Both the position numbers and the translations under genes were made by a program. Of a DNA stretch of 46,214 nt, positions 7,556 through 15,537 are shown piece after piece. The stretch covers positions 1 through 46,214 of the forward strand of contig JAIOYK010000044.1 in NCBI GenBank assembly GCA_021741145.1, written 5' to 3'. Under the pieces are notes generated by a model. It saw only the letters and a program-made list of their open reading frames with translations. It had not been told where the DNA came from and ran no database searches. This stretch comes from Rhodospirillum sp. (GTDB lineage: Bacteria; Pseudomonadota; Alphaproteobacteria; Rhodospirillales; Rhodospirillaceae). Every line of letters begins with the position of its first letter. Position 1 is the stretch's first letter.

Positions 7556-8622
7556 CCGATGATATCCTTCTCGGTGATGGCTTCCTCACCGACGAGATCG
7601 CGCTGGGCCGGGCGCCCCAAGAAACCTTCGAGTTCCTCGGGGAACAGACCAACATCGCAGCGCTTGAACACGACGTTGTCATGGGTGATCGGAGTGCCCG
7701 CCGCGATTGGACCATCGGCGACGGCCCGTTTGCGCACCACCGAACGATACTTCAACTCCCGCTCGGACAGTGGCCGCCAGTGGGCCGACCCCATCGCCGT
7801 CTCGGCCTGACGAAGTTGGGTAACGAAGACCTTGAAGGCATCCGGACCCAGGGCGGCCTCGAAATCCTCGCCCTTGGCCATACGGTCATGGGTGATGTGC
7901 TTCTCGATCACCTCGGCCCCACGGGCGACGGCCAGGAGCGGGACGACCATGGCCATGGGATCATCACCGTCGGTGTGGTCCCCAAAGGCCACGGGCAAGC
8001 CAAACAAGTCGCGAAGGGTGTCCAGGTAGGCCAGATTGTTGTCTTCGATAGCCGTGGGGTAACTCTGGAAGCCGTGCTGCAGAATCACCCGGTCATTGCC
8101 AACCCGCTTGGCGGTGGCCACCGCGCGTTCGATCTCGCTCAGGGTCAGGCCACCCACGTAAATCACCACCGGCTTGCCGACGGCGAGCATCGCCTCGAGA
8201 AAGCGGTTCTCGCAAACGCAGGAGGGATGGATCATGAGAATGTCTGGACCGAGGTCATCCCGCGCGAAAGCGAGGCTCGGCCAATCGTTGCACATGGCGG
8301 AGACCAGAAGACCCCGCTCCCGGGCGTGCGCCACCAGCGCCGTGATATCCTCGAAGGACAGATTGATGTCCCGCAAGTAATCGAAGACCTTACTATTTTC
8401 TTTTCCGGCGGACACGCGCCCCTCGCCGGATCCATAGTAGGTCACCATATAGGAGGGGATGTCGGTCAGGTGCAGGTTGATGGCGTCCGCTCCGGCATCC
8501 GCGGCCGCGTCGATAATGATCCTGGCCTTTTCCGTGGATCCGTCATGGGCCCAAGCCATTTCGGCCACGACCAAGACAGGTTGGCCCGGGCCAACCTTCC
8601 GCCCTGCAATTTCAATCGACAT
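7552..8622 (-). CDS. Divergent NeuB-like ulosonic acid synthase
   Basis: A 356-residue protein with NeuB barrel order plus a C-terminal SAF domain (from about residue 285, KYRSVVRKRAVADGPIAAG). Alignment by eye to the canonical copy at 1929-2996 shows systematic changes: AEAGVNHNG becomes AEMAWAHDG, SVKFQTFRADK becomes AINLHLTDIPS, IKIPSGELVNP becomes MIHPSCVCENRF, STGMATL becomes YVGGLTL, LLHCTSEYP becomes ILQHGFQSYP and GLSDHS becomes AFGDHTDGD. The His of LxH and DH and the EKHIT motif remain, consistent with retained metal/PEP chemistry but a changed sugar pocket. It is first in cassette B and coupled to the SpsF-like gene. I infer a synthase using a sugar other than ManNAc-type substrates; the product is unknown. 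Confidence 0.82.
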   Translation of the reverse strand: MSIEIAGRKVGPGQPVLVVAEMAWAHDGSTEKARIIIDAAADAGADAINLHLTDIPSYMVTYYGSGEGRVSAGKENSKVFDYLRDINLSFEDITALVAHARERGLLVSAMCNDWPSLAFARDDLGPDILMIHPSCVCENRFLEAMLAVGKPVVIYVGGLTLSEIERAVATAKRVGNDRVILQHGFQSYPTAIEDNNLAYLDTLRDLFGLPVAFGDHTDGDDPMAMVVPLLAVARGAEVIEKHITHDRMAKGEDFEAALGPDAFKVFVTQLRQAETAMGSAHWRPLSERELKYRSVVRKRAVADGPIAAGTPITHDNVVFKRCDVGLFPEELEGFLGRPAQRDLVGEEAITEKDIIG

Positions 8623-8853
8623 TTCAACACCTTAACTTGTTTCAAAAGAGCCCGCCCCCAGGGCGCTCCAGGCTTTGCAGCCTACTCCATACCGTCGCGC
8701 GAGAGCAACCGCATAATGGTCGATTCTCCGCGCCGCCAAACGGACGTTAGACCCCAAAACGCCTCCGTCACTCCCCAAGCAAAAAAGGCCTTGGCCCCCT
8801 AGAACCACCTGATATAGTGCGCCGCCTTTCCATTCCACTTCGGGAATGTCGTC

Positions 8854-9498
8854 ATGGAGCAAAGCGCTGTCATGCACAACTTTTCCTTGATCCGAATGTC
8901 AGACGATGAGTTTGACCTTTTCATTCCTTATACCAAGGACCTGCAAAAGCAGACCAACCACCTTAAAAAGAGGAGGGAGAGTCTAATGAAGGAAAAGCGG
9001 GACTTGGACTTCATGGCTCCGACTGCCTCTGGAAAGAAGTCGTGATCTATGTTGGATTCCCGCGGCACAGGACCAATTTTATTGCGTCCTTACTTGACGA
9101 GGTTGGAGCACGGGGCGGTTATTCAACCTCCACCAACTCAATCAAAAACGGGACGGACTCGCCGTTGAAGCGGCAATGCCCTCCGGGACACAACGCCCAG
9201 TTCGACTGGGAATCATCGATTACCGTCGCGCGATCCACAAGCCTCCGAATTGGGTCGCGCCCGGATGACCGTCCCCGACGCGGGTCCCCATCGGCAGTCA
9301 ATAACTGGGTCACCCTAAGACATCGGCTCACACGAAGACTTCGGCCGAAGTTTGAAAAGTCGAGGTATCGACGAAAGACTTTGTGCATTCCGTGATCAAA
9401 CTATTGAAAACGTCGATGCATTAGGTTTGGACCTGACACCTCGGATGGTGTCTCGATCCATTGAAATTTGGGACGATTCACCCAAGACCACAAACTGA
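8854..9498 (+). pseudogene. Decayed coding stretch upstream of the GT/sulfotransferase gene
   Basis: This stretch has protein-like fragments scattered over three frames and no intact gene. A 63-codon reading (8854-9045, rich in Lys/Asp) ends by overlapping a GTG-started reading whose first residues, IYVGFPRHRTNFIASLLDEV, resemble a sulfotransferase PAPS loop of the VGFPRSGTTFLxSLL type. In another frame RLGIIDYRRAIHKPPNW (about 9200-9265), and in a third IDERLCAFRDQTIENVDALG followed by a stop at 9496-9498, look coding by composition. The pattern fits a gene broken by several frameshifts, perhaps a sulfotransferase-like one, but the identity is speculative. The 63-residue N-terminal reading could be a real small gene. 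Confidence 0.4.
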
Positions 9499-9544
9499 AT
9501 AGCCGAACGACGCGCGACCGCGGAAATACTGATTGGAATGAAAA

Positions 9545-12500
9545 GTGATCGATCTAGAAACCGATACCAGACATTTGGAAACTCAGAAGAAGTTCTGGAA
9601 AACGCTCAGTGAACGCACCGAACGACTGATCATTCTTCATGACCTGCCCTTTTCGACCGACAAGGATTTGGTCCCGGTGAAAGTTCTGCGCAAGGAGCAC
9701 GGAACCGACGACTCCCCCCGTTACGTATTCATTTGTTTCGGTGCCGACCAAGCCAACCAACAAAAGGGATTGGGCCTGGAAGCCTATATGAGTGGAGATA
9801 TCGACGGTTTCGACTGGAGCGAGGAAATCAAGGCCTATGAGACGACCCATCACGAACTGCGGGCGGCCAGGGACGCTCTCGCTCCGGACGTTTGGGCGCT
9901 GCTGGACCTCACGGTGGACTATGATCTCACCTCCGTGGGCACGGCTCATCTGATCCCGCGGCTTTTCAAATACTTCGAGAAAACTGACCCGGATGTCCGC
10001 CTGGTCATCTCTCTTTCGCTAAATATCGACTTTCACTGCCTCGCCGATCAATATCCCACGGCGATCTACCGCATCGATAAGAAGTTTCATAACTTCACGG
10101 TCAAGAGACTCGCGTACTCCCCCCCCGCCCAGGACCAGGTGGGCGATGTCGTCTTGGACACCGCCGCGGCGAAGGCATTGAATTCTCCAGAACCCTGGCG
10201 TGTTTCGATCATGCCCAGAAACCGTGAAATCGTCGTCATTGGTGTTGGGTATGAAAAGGGTCATTTTAGCCATCAAATCGCCCGTGATTTCGCCGATAAG
10301 GCGGCGGCAAGGGGATTTAGGCCGGTGTTTATCGCCGAATCGAGCGGAATTCTCTCCCTGTTGCGCGGCTGGCCCTACCCCGTCGTGGATCTGTTAACCA
10401 TTTCCGCCCCGGACCAGAGTCAGGCCGAACTGGTCGCCGACAGCCTCACGGCGACCATGAAACCTTATGACTGGCTCATTCAATCGGAAGGATGGAGAAA
10501 GCGGTTCGTGGAGCAGTTGCGCCGCGTCGCACAGATTAGAACCGTGTTTGAATTTCTACGCCCGAGTGGAGTTATAACTTTCTACTACGGCGGGCTTTTG
10601 GGCCGCGCCATCCAGTTTTGCGCGGCTGAAATCGGTATTTCTCCCCTTGTACCGTTCCTTATGCTCCTGGCCAACCACGCCCGCTCTTATCCACTCTACG
10701 ACAGGCATTCCAAATTCCTGCTGTATGGATCCGAGGTGGACGACATGATGCGCGGTCTCGGGATCCCAGATCGACAACGCTGCATCACTGGCAACCCCCG
10801 CTACGACTCCTTGCCCATCTACAAGGCCCGTCGGGAAGCCTGTCGCCAGGAAATTGTTCCGGGACTGCCCAAGGACAAAATTCTTCTGCTTATCGCGACA
10901 ACGGGCCTCATGAACCTGGACATCCAATGGCTGGACGAAGCCTGTCGCGTGACGAGGGAGCAAAATATTGAAGTTGTCATCAAGCCCCATCCAAGCAGAA
11001 CCAACGCGGAGTTCGCCCGCTGGGTCGAACCCCATGCCCATGTCCACATCTATCGCCAGGACTTGAGTGCCGCGGCAACGGCCTGTGACGTCATGGCAAC
11101 GGACTTTTCAACGACTGGATGGGAAGCAATCCTCTTCAACAAACCCCTCATCATCGTCAACTTTTCCGACATCGAATTATCATATCGCTGGGAAGATCAG
11201 GGCGTGGGTGTCCGGGTCAACAACGGCAAGGAACTCGCCGCACAGCTCCACGCCGTTTCCAATGGGACCTTCTCCCCGGATGTCCTGGAGACTCAGCGGA
11301 AATATGCTTACCGGATCAATTACTTGTGCGATGGCAAGGCCCTCGACAGGATCCTAGACCAAACCCATAACCGGAGTTCCGACCCGCTGCACCCCGCCAG
11401 CACCGGGGAGAACCGTCCGTGCCTATCTCCCCCCAGGCATCCAAACCAAGCGGATTTTGTCCTTATATCAGGGACCTCGGGGTCGGGCCTCTCTCTCCTG
11501 GGAGATCGGTTCCACAGCAGCCTCGATAAGCGGCAACTGCATCGTGACCTCGCCTTCGACGACACAAACGATGACAAACTTGGGGCCGTATTGCACCGCT
11601 TCAGAGAGCTTGCCGTACCTGGCTCCGGCTACGGCATTCCCTCCTCCACACTGCGCGCAAAAGACAACCGTTTCTTTTTCTGGGAGGGCTATTGGGATGC
11701 CTTGTCCTGCAAGGAGGAGATCGTGGCGGGTATTCGACTGAACGCGCCAAGCGCCGAACCACCACGTTGCGTGGGCACCAAGAGTCGGGACCTTTTTGGC
11801 GAGTTCTATGCGCTGCACGACATATTTTCCAATCCCAAGCTGCTGCTCTTGGTCAGAGACCCACGTGATGTGTATGCGTCCAACGCGCGGCGTTTGGAGA
11901 GGGATACTCCGACCAAGAACATGACCATCCTGGCATCCATGGCCAACCTTTACCGCTTCCTGGACATCTGTGCCGATGACCCAAGCGTCAAGGCGGTGAA
12001 GTACGAAGCCCTGGTGTCGGACCCGGCCTCCGAAATGAGTAAGGTCCTCGGCTTTCTCGGTCTCGAAAGCGACGGATACGATTGGGATGTTCTCGGGGGC
12101 TCCGAAATACCATCGACGTCCATTTACGGGGAAAGCCATGGAACCGGCTTCACCAAGGATCAGGACATCACAACTGGGAACGTGGACCGTTTCTCGGGAC
12201 ATCTTCAGCCCTTCGACATCTATTGTATCGAGCGTCTGTTCCAGGCACATATGGTCCGGTATGGCTATCCCCTATCCAATATCCCGGTCGAATCGGATTT
12301 CGAGGAACGATTCCAGTACGTTTTCCTGCCGACCTTGCTCCATACCAGCCAAAGCCAAGGCTTTTCCATCGATGGCCTTTTAAGCCTAGGCTTGATTGAG
12401 CATGCCGAACTCTATATGCGCGACATTGAACGCAGGACCTTCCTCGGCAAGGTCCTTCACAGAACACCCGAAGGCTACTGGGACTACGTCAACAACGTGG

Positions 12501-12748
12501 TGACGAAATGGCCCAAGGAAACTGTTGTCATGACGGGTGCCCGTCACTTGATCGCCGGCATCGTCAATGAGCTGAAGGCTAGAAACTGGTTGGAGGCGGA
12601 AAAATTGGCCGGACACTTGGTCTGCGGCATTCCCCGGATCAAACACCGTATCCGCATCACACGGTCGGTTCTCCGTGCCCAGAATGACAAACTTCTGTGG
12701 TTGGATTACAAGGCTTGGTCCAAGAATCGGGACATCCCCAATGAATGA
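9545..12748 (+). CDS. Two-domain surface glycan enzyme: GT-B/CDP-glycerol-transferase-like + sulfotransferase
   Basis: A 1067-residue protein with a GTG start. Residues of roughly 1-600 resemble GT-B capsule enzymes and CDP-glycerol glycerophosphotransferases: VVIGVGYEKGHFSHQIA near residue 228 opens one Rossmann half, and VIKPHPSRT near 477 and VMATDFSTTGWEAILFNKP near 517 match the nucleotide-binding C-terminal half. From about 635 a sulfotransferase domain follows with the 5'-phosphosulfate loop ISGTSGSGLSLL and the 3'-phosphate motif LLLVRDPRDVYASNARRLER near 768; PAPS-dependent sulfotransferases share both. The last ~150 residues are helical and unassigned. No signal peptide or membrane span is visible, so it acts in the cytoplasm. 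The join is continuous with no stop. I infer transfer of a glycosyl or glycerophosphate unit and sulfation of the same glycan, probably linked to the adjacent ulosonic acid genes. Confidence 0.78.
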   Translation: MIDLETDTRHLETQKKFWKTLSERTERLIILHDLPFSTDKDLVPVKVLRKEHGTDDSPRYVFICFGADQANQQKGLGLEAYMSGDIDGFDWSEEIKAYETTHHELRAARDALAPDVWALLDLTVDYDLTSVGTAHLIPRLFKYFEKTDPDVRLVISLSLNIDFHCLADQYPTAIYRIDKKFHNFTVKRLAYSPPAQDQVGDVVLDTAAAKALNSPEPWRVSIMPRNREIVVIGVGYEKGHFSHQIARDFADKAAARGFRPVFIAESSGILSLLRGWPYPVVDLLTISAPDQSQAELVADSLTATMKPYDWLIQSEGWRKRFVEQLRRVAQIRTVFEFLRPSGVITFYYGGLLGRAIQFCAAEIGISPLVPFLMLLANHARSYPLYDRHSKFLLYGSEVDDMMRGLGIPDRQRCITGNPRYDSLPIYKARREACRQEIVPGLPKDKILLLIATTGLMNLDIQWLDEACRVTREQNIEVVIKPHPSRTNAEFARWVEPHAHVHIYRQDLSAAATACDVMATDFSTTGWEAILFNKPLIIVNFSDIELSYRWEDQGVGVRVNNGKELAAQLHAVSNGTFSPDVLETQRKYAYRINYLCDGKALDRILDQTHNRSSDPLHPASTGENRPCLSPPRHPNQADFVLISGTSGSGLSLLGDRFHSSLDKRQLHRDLAFDDTNDDKLGAVLHRFRELAVPGSGYGIPSSTLRAKDNRFFFWEGYWDALSCKEEIVAGIRLNAPSAEPPRCVGTKSRDLFGEFYALHDIFSNPKLLLLVRDPRDVYASNARRLERDTPTKNMTILASMANLYRFLDICADDPSVKAVKYEALVSDPASEMSKVLGFLGLESDGYDWDVLGGSEIPSTSIYGESHGTGFTKDQDITTGNVDRFSGHLQPFDIYCIERLFQAHMVRYGYPLSNIPVESDFEERFQYVFLPTLLHTSQSQGFSIDGLLSLGLIEHAELYMRDIERRTFLGKVLHRTPEGYWDYVNNVVTKWPKETVVMTGARHLIAGIVNELKARNWLEAEKLAGHLVCGIPRIKHRIRITRSVLRAQNDKLLWLDYKAWSKNRDIPNE

Positions 12749-12830
12749 TCGCGGAACAAGTTTCACCTTTCACCTTGAGTGAGAGGAGACATAATCGCCC
12801 GTGAGAAAGGCCTCAAGGGTGTGTTGACGT

Positions 12831-13082
12831 TCACCTTGTCCGAATGCCCGTTGCGGCGAGTCGCATCATGGCGGCGGAACGCTGACCGATCGACCATACC
12901 CTCATGGCAACCTTCTTGAATTCCTTGAGTTTTTCAAAGAAATTTCCGACGGGGGGTCGCCATTTATATTTCTCAGTGTCATGTGGGGCCGGGTTGAGGC
13001 GTTTGGCCCTGGCTGGAATGATCGCTTCGACCCCGCGCTCGTGCAAGACGGCGCGCAGCCAATCAGCGTTGACGGCATTGAT
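12831..13082 (-). pseudogene. IS5-family transposase remnant, C-terminal part
   Basis: The - strand encodes about 83 residues matching the end of IS5-type transposases: an arginine-rich IIPARAKRLNPAP segment, then EKYKWRPPVGNFFEKLKEFK, equivalent to the conserved Y-K-x-R-H-x-[VI]-E-N-x-F-x-x-[LM]-K region that carries the catalytic Glu; here that Glu is Gly (PPVGNFF). No start or N-terminal part is present because it is joined directly to the IS701-like fragment. It is non-functional debris at the 3' side of the GT/sulfotransferase gene. Confidence 0.8.
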
Positions 13083-13084
13083 CA

Positions 13085-13760
13085 GCAGAGATCTTGCGAG
13101 GAACGCGCAGCGGCCATCCCAAGGGTCATGTTTCGGTGCCATCCGTGGTCGGCAGTGGGCTTCGCAATGATCGAGCCCGAGGTCTCCTTGGCGCGCAGGA
13201 AGCATTCCTCATTGGTCCACCGCGGTCCAGCGGCTCCAGCAAGTTCGGCCAGCGATGCACCAGTTGGAGCGTAGGCGAAATAGTAGGCGCGCGCCTTGGG
13301 ATCACGGTGACTTCGACGCACCAGCATCCATCGCTCGACCCCTTCCTCGCGAGATCAACCGAGGGAGACCCGTGCCGAACCAGACAACCGAGGCCCCTTG
13401 GACCCTTCCCCCGCGGTTAAGGATCGCCATTGGTCGGGAACGCGATGTCTTCCGGACCGTTTGCCTTGATGCATCGCGCCTCATCCGCCGCCCAGTCCTT
13501 GGGCGGATAAAGGCGACAATCGGTCAGGGTATGAGCCAACCAACTGGCATAGGAAACAAAAGCGCCCTCTTGACGGGTCTCGATGCGGCCCGCCATTCCG
13601 GAGTACCGCCGACCGATACCGACCGAGTGGGTGCCTTTCTTGAGGAACCTCGTCTCGTCCACAACCAGAACACCGGCAGGCTCCCCGAGTGCTTCCGAAC
13701 CGGAATCCTCTACCAAATCCCGAAGCGCGCCGGCCGACCACGCACCCATACACAACTTTA
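13085..13760 (-). pseudogene. IS701-family transposase remnant, frameshifted
   Basis: Two fragments of an IS701-type transposase lie in the same orientation in different frames. About 13745-13417 contains GVLVVDETRFLKKGTHSVGI and RRYSGMAGRIETRQEGAFVS, the conserved DE-T-FLKKG block with the first catalytic Asp. About 13327-13085 contains LVRRSHRDPKARAYYFAYAP and RWTNEECFLRAKE, the C-terminal catalytic-Glu region (usually W-x-IEE-x-F). Further frame changes occur near 13150. Both ends of the element are missing. It abuts the truncated 3' end of the aminomutase gene. Confidence 0.85.
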
Positions 13761-13777
13761 GAGACTGACCGTTGTTC

Positions 13778-14737
13778 TCACACGGGCCACTTCCCTTGAC
13801 CCTCCGGCCCATCGAGCACATAGGTGGGCTGGCAGAGGCCGGAAATGGACCGGCGCAGGGCGTTTGCCAGGGCCTTGCCCTCCGCCAGGGATAGGCGGAA
13901 ATGGGACGTTCCCTTCGCCCGGTCCGGGTGGTGCAGGTAGTAGGGTTTGATCCGATTGTCGACGAACCGACGCATCAGCGCGCTCAGGGTGTCCAGATCG
14001 GCGTTCACTCCCCGCAACAACACCGTTTGCGACAGCAGGGGAATGCCCCGGTCCACCAAGCTGGCCACCGCGGCCTCGGCGGCGGGCGTGAATTCCTCCG
14101 GATGGTTGGCGTGGATCACCAGCCAGACCGGCGTCTTCCGACGCAGAACCGCCAGCATGTCCGGCGTGATCCGCTCGGGGTCCAGGACCGGCACCCGGCT
14201 ATGGATCCGCAGGGTGCGCACATGACGGATTCCCTCCAAGTCGTCCAACAGGCCGCCCAAGCGCCGGGGGGACAGCATCAAGGGGTCGCCACCCGACAGG
14301 ATCACTTCCCGAACCGCGGGAGTCGCGCGGATATAGTCCAGGACCGCGGCCCAGTCATCGGACGCCAGGACCTCCCCCCCCGGGCCGACCTGCTCCCGAC
14401 GGAAGCAGAACCGGCAATAGACCGGGCAAGCGTGCAGGGGTTTCACCAGCACCCGGTCTGGATAGCGGTGGACCACCCCCTTCACCGGAGCATGGGCCCC
14501 GTCACCGATGGGCTCGTCCAATTCGTCGGGCGTCGTGACCAATTCCCGGGCGTCGGGCAGGAATTGGCGGGCCAGGGGCGTGTCCGGTCCCTGGGCGCGC
14601 AGAACCTTGGCCAGGGCCGAGGGGATGGCGAGGGCATAGCGGTCGACGACCGGAGCCAGGACCGAAACCTTGTCTCCGGACAGCAGACCAAGGGTCTCCA
14701 GGGCGTCCAGGGTCCGAATCGTGGTATCGCGGCTCAT
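13778..14737 (-). CDS. Lysine 2,3-aminomutase-like radical SAM enzyme (EpmB/KamA), 3' truncated
   Basis: A 319-residue radical SAM/PLP enzyme. The 4Fe-4S site is CPVYCRFCF (Cys 104, 108, 111), followed by VILSGGDPLMLS. Near the end YVLDGPEGQGKWPV carries the PLP Lys (about 316), then a stop three residues later; family members usually run on for a further 20 or more residues, and transposase debris begins at this point. So the tail is probably lost although all named catalytic residues remain. Family knowledge: EpmB beta-lysylates elongation factor P together with EpmA, and KamA interconverts alpha- and beta-lysine. Length and the DELDEPIGDG-type segment favour the EpmB-like group; efp and epmA are not in the window. 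Its start is 1 nt after the HD-hydrolase stop. Function after truncation is uncertain. Confidence 0.8.
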   Translation of the reverse strand: MSRDTTIRTLDALETLGLLSGDKVSVLAPVVDRYALAIPSALAKVLRAQGPDTPLARQFLPDARELVTTPDELDEPIGDGAHAPVKGVVHRYPDRVLVKPLHACPVYCRFCFRREQVGPGGEVLASDDWAAVLDYIRATPAVREVILSGGDPLMLSPRRLGGLLDDLEGIRHVRTLRIHSRVPVLDPERITPDMLAVLRRKTPVWLVIHANHPEEFTPAAEAAVASLVDRGIPLLSQTVLLRGVNADLDTLSALMRRFVDNRIKPYYLHHPDRAKGTSHFRLSLAEGKALANALRRSISGLCQPTYVLDGPEGQGKWPV

Positions 14738-14738
14738 G

Positions 14739-15392
14739 TCAGCGAGACGCCAAACGGACCGCGGCCTCGGCCCGGCGGAAGGCTTCCAGGAAACGAGTCT
14801 GGACCTCGGCCACGGGCAGGGGCTCCAGGGTGACCTCGGCCAAGGGCTTTTCCTTGATGCCCAGGACGGTTTTCACCTCCTTTTCCGTGAAGCCCGCCAA
14901 TTGCACGGCCTCGGTCGCCGCCGAGATCCAATCGGCTTTCTTGATCAGGGCCTTGACCTCGGGCGCGGGGACGGGTGGCAGACCGAAGCGGGTGTGGACC
15001 GCGGCCATCAGGCGACTCTCCACTTCCTTGAAGACATCGCCCACGGCGGCCTTCAGGGGTGTGATCAGGTCATGGGTTACATATTCGCTGGCATCGTGCA
15101 AAAGGGCCGCCAGGATCACCCGGGGATGGGCTTTCGGCTGAAGAGAGCGGACGATATCGGTGACCAGCAGGGAATGCTGGGCCACGGACCAGCCGTGCTC
15201 CCCCAGGGTTTGCCCATTCCACCGGGTGTTCCGGGACAGGCCCAGGGCGATATCCTCGATTTCGATATCCATGGGCGAGGGCTCGATCAGGTTGAGTCGA
15301 CGCCCGGACAACATGCGTTGCCAAGTGCGGGGCGCCTGGGCGCGCAGACGCTCTTCGGTCGATTGGACGGAACTGGATCCGGTTTGGGGCAT
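14739..15392 (-). CDS. HD-domain phosphohydrolase, YfbR-like
   Basis: A 217-residue protein of the HD superfamily close to YfbR-type 5'-deoxynucleotidases and uncharacterised alphaproteobacterial relatives. Visible are RTWQRMLSGRRLNLIEPSP, GEHGWSVAQHSLLV (first metal His), LAALLHDASEYVTHDLITPL (the HD doublet) and KKADWISAATEAVQLAGF (last metal Asp). Predicted role: metal-dependent dephosphorylation of (deoxy)nucleoside monophosphates. The start is taken at MPQTGSS; an in-frame ATG 39 nt upstream (15431) is also possible and neither has a strong ribosome binding site. The coding sequence is immediately upstream of the aminomutase gene and probably co-transcribed with it. Confidence 0.8.
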   Translation of the reverse strand: MPQTGSSSVQSTEERLRAQAPRTWQRMLSGRRLNLIEPSPMDIEIEDIALGLSRNTRWNGQTLGEHGWSVAQHSLLVTDIVRSLQPKAHPRVILAALLHDASEYVTHDLITPLKAAVGDVFKEVESRLMAAVHTRFGLPPVPAPEVKALIKKADWISAATEAVQLAGFTEKEVKTVLGIKEKPLAEVTLEPLPVAEVQTRFLEAFRRAEAAVRLASR

Positions 15393-15537
15393 GCAAAAGC
15401 ACTCTTGATCAGGGTTAATACCAAGGTGCATGGGTTGAAACCCAAGCCCCTTGTATCGCGTTCAAACGCCACGCGGGCTTTGCGCGCCCTAAGGCGGGGC
15501 GGCTGGTCAGCCGCTTCCAACCCGCGATGAATCACGC

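Noticed and set aside
8670-8683. AGGCT-ttgc-AGCCT hairpin upstream of cassette B
   Set aside because: Five base pairs without a T-run; frequent by chance in this composition.
7540-8802. 420-codon + strand reading opposite the NeuB-like gene
   Set aside because: Antisense shadow without motifs; the - strand has clear NeuB/SAF features.
13417-13821. Intact transposase starting at 13821
   Set aside because: The first ~25 residues belong to read-through from the aminomutase region in another frame; only the IS701 core is real and it is frameshifted.
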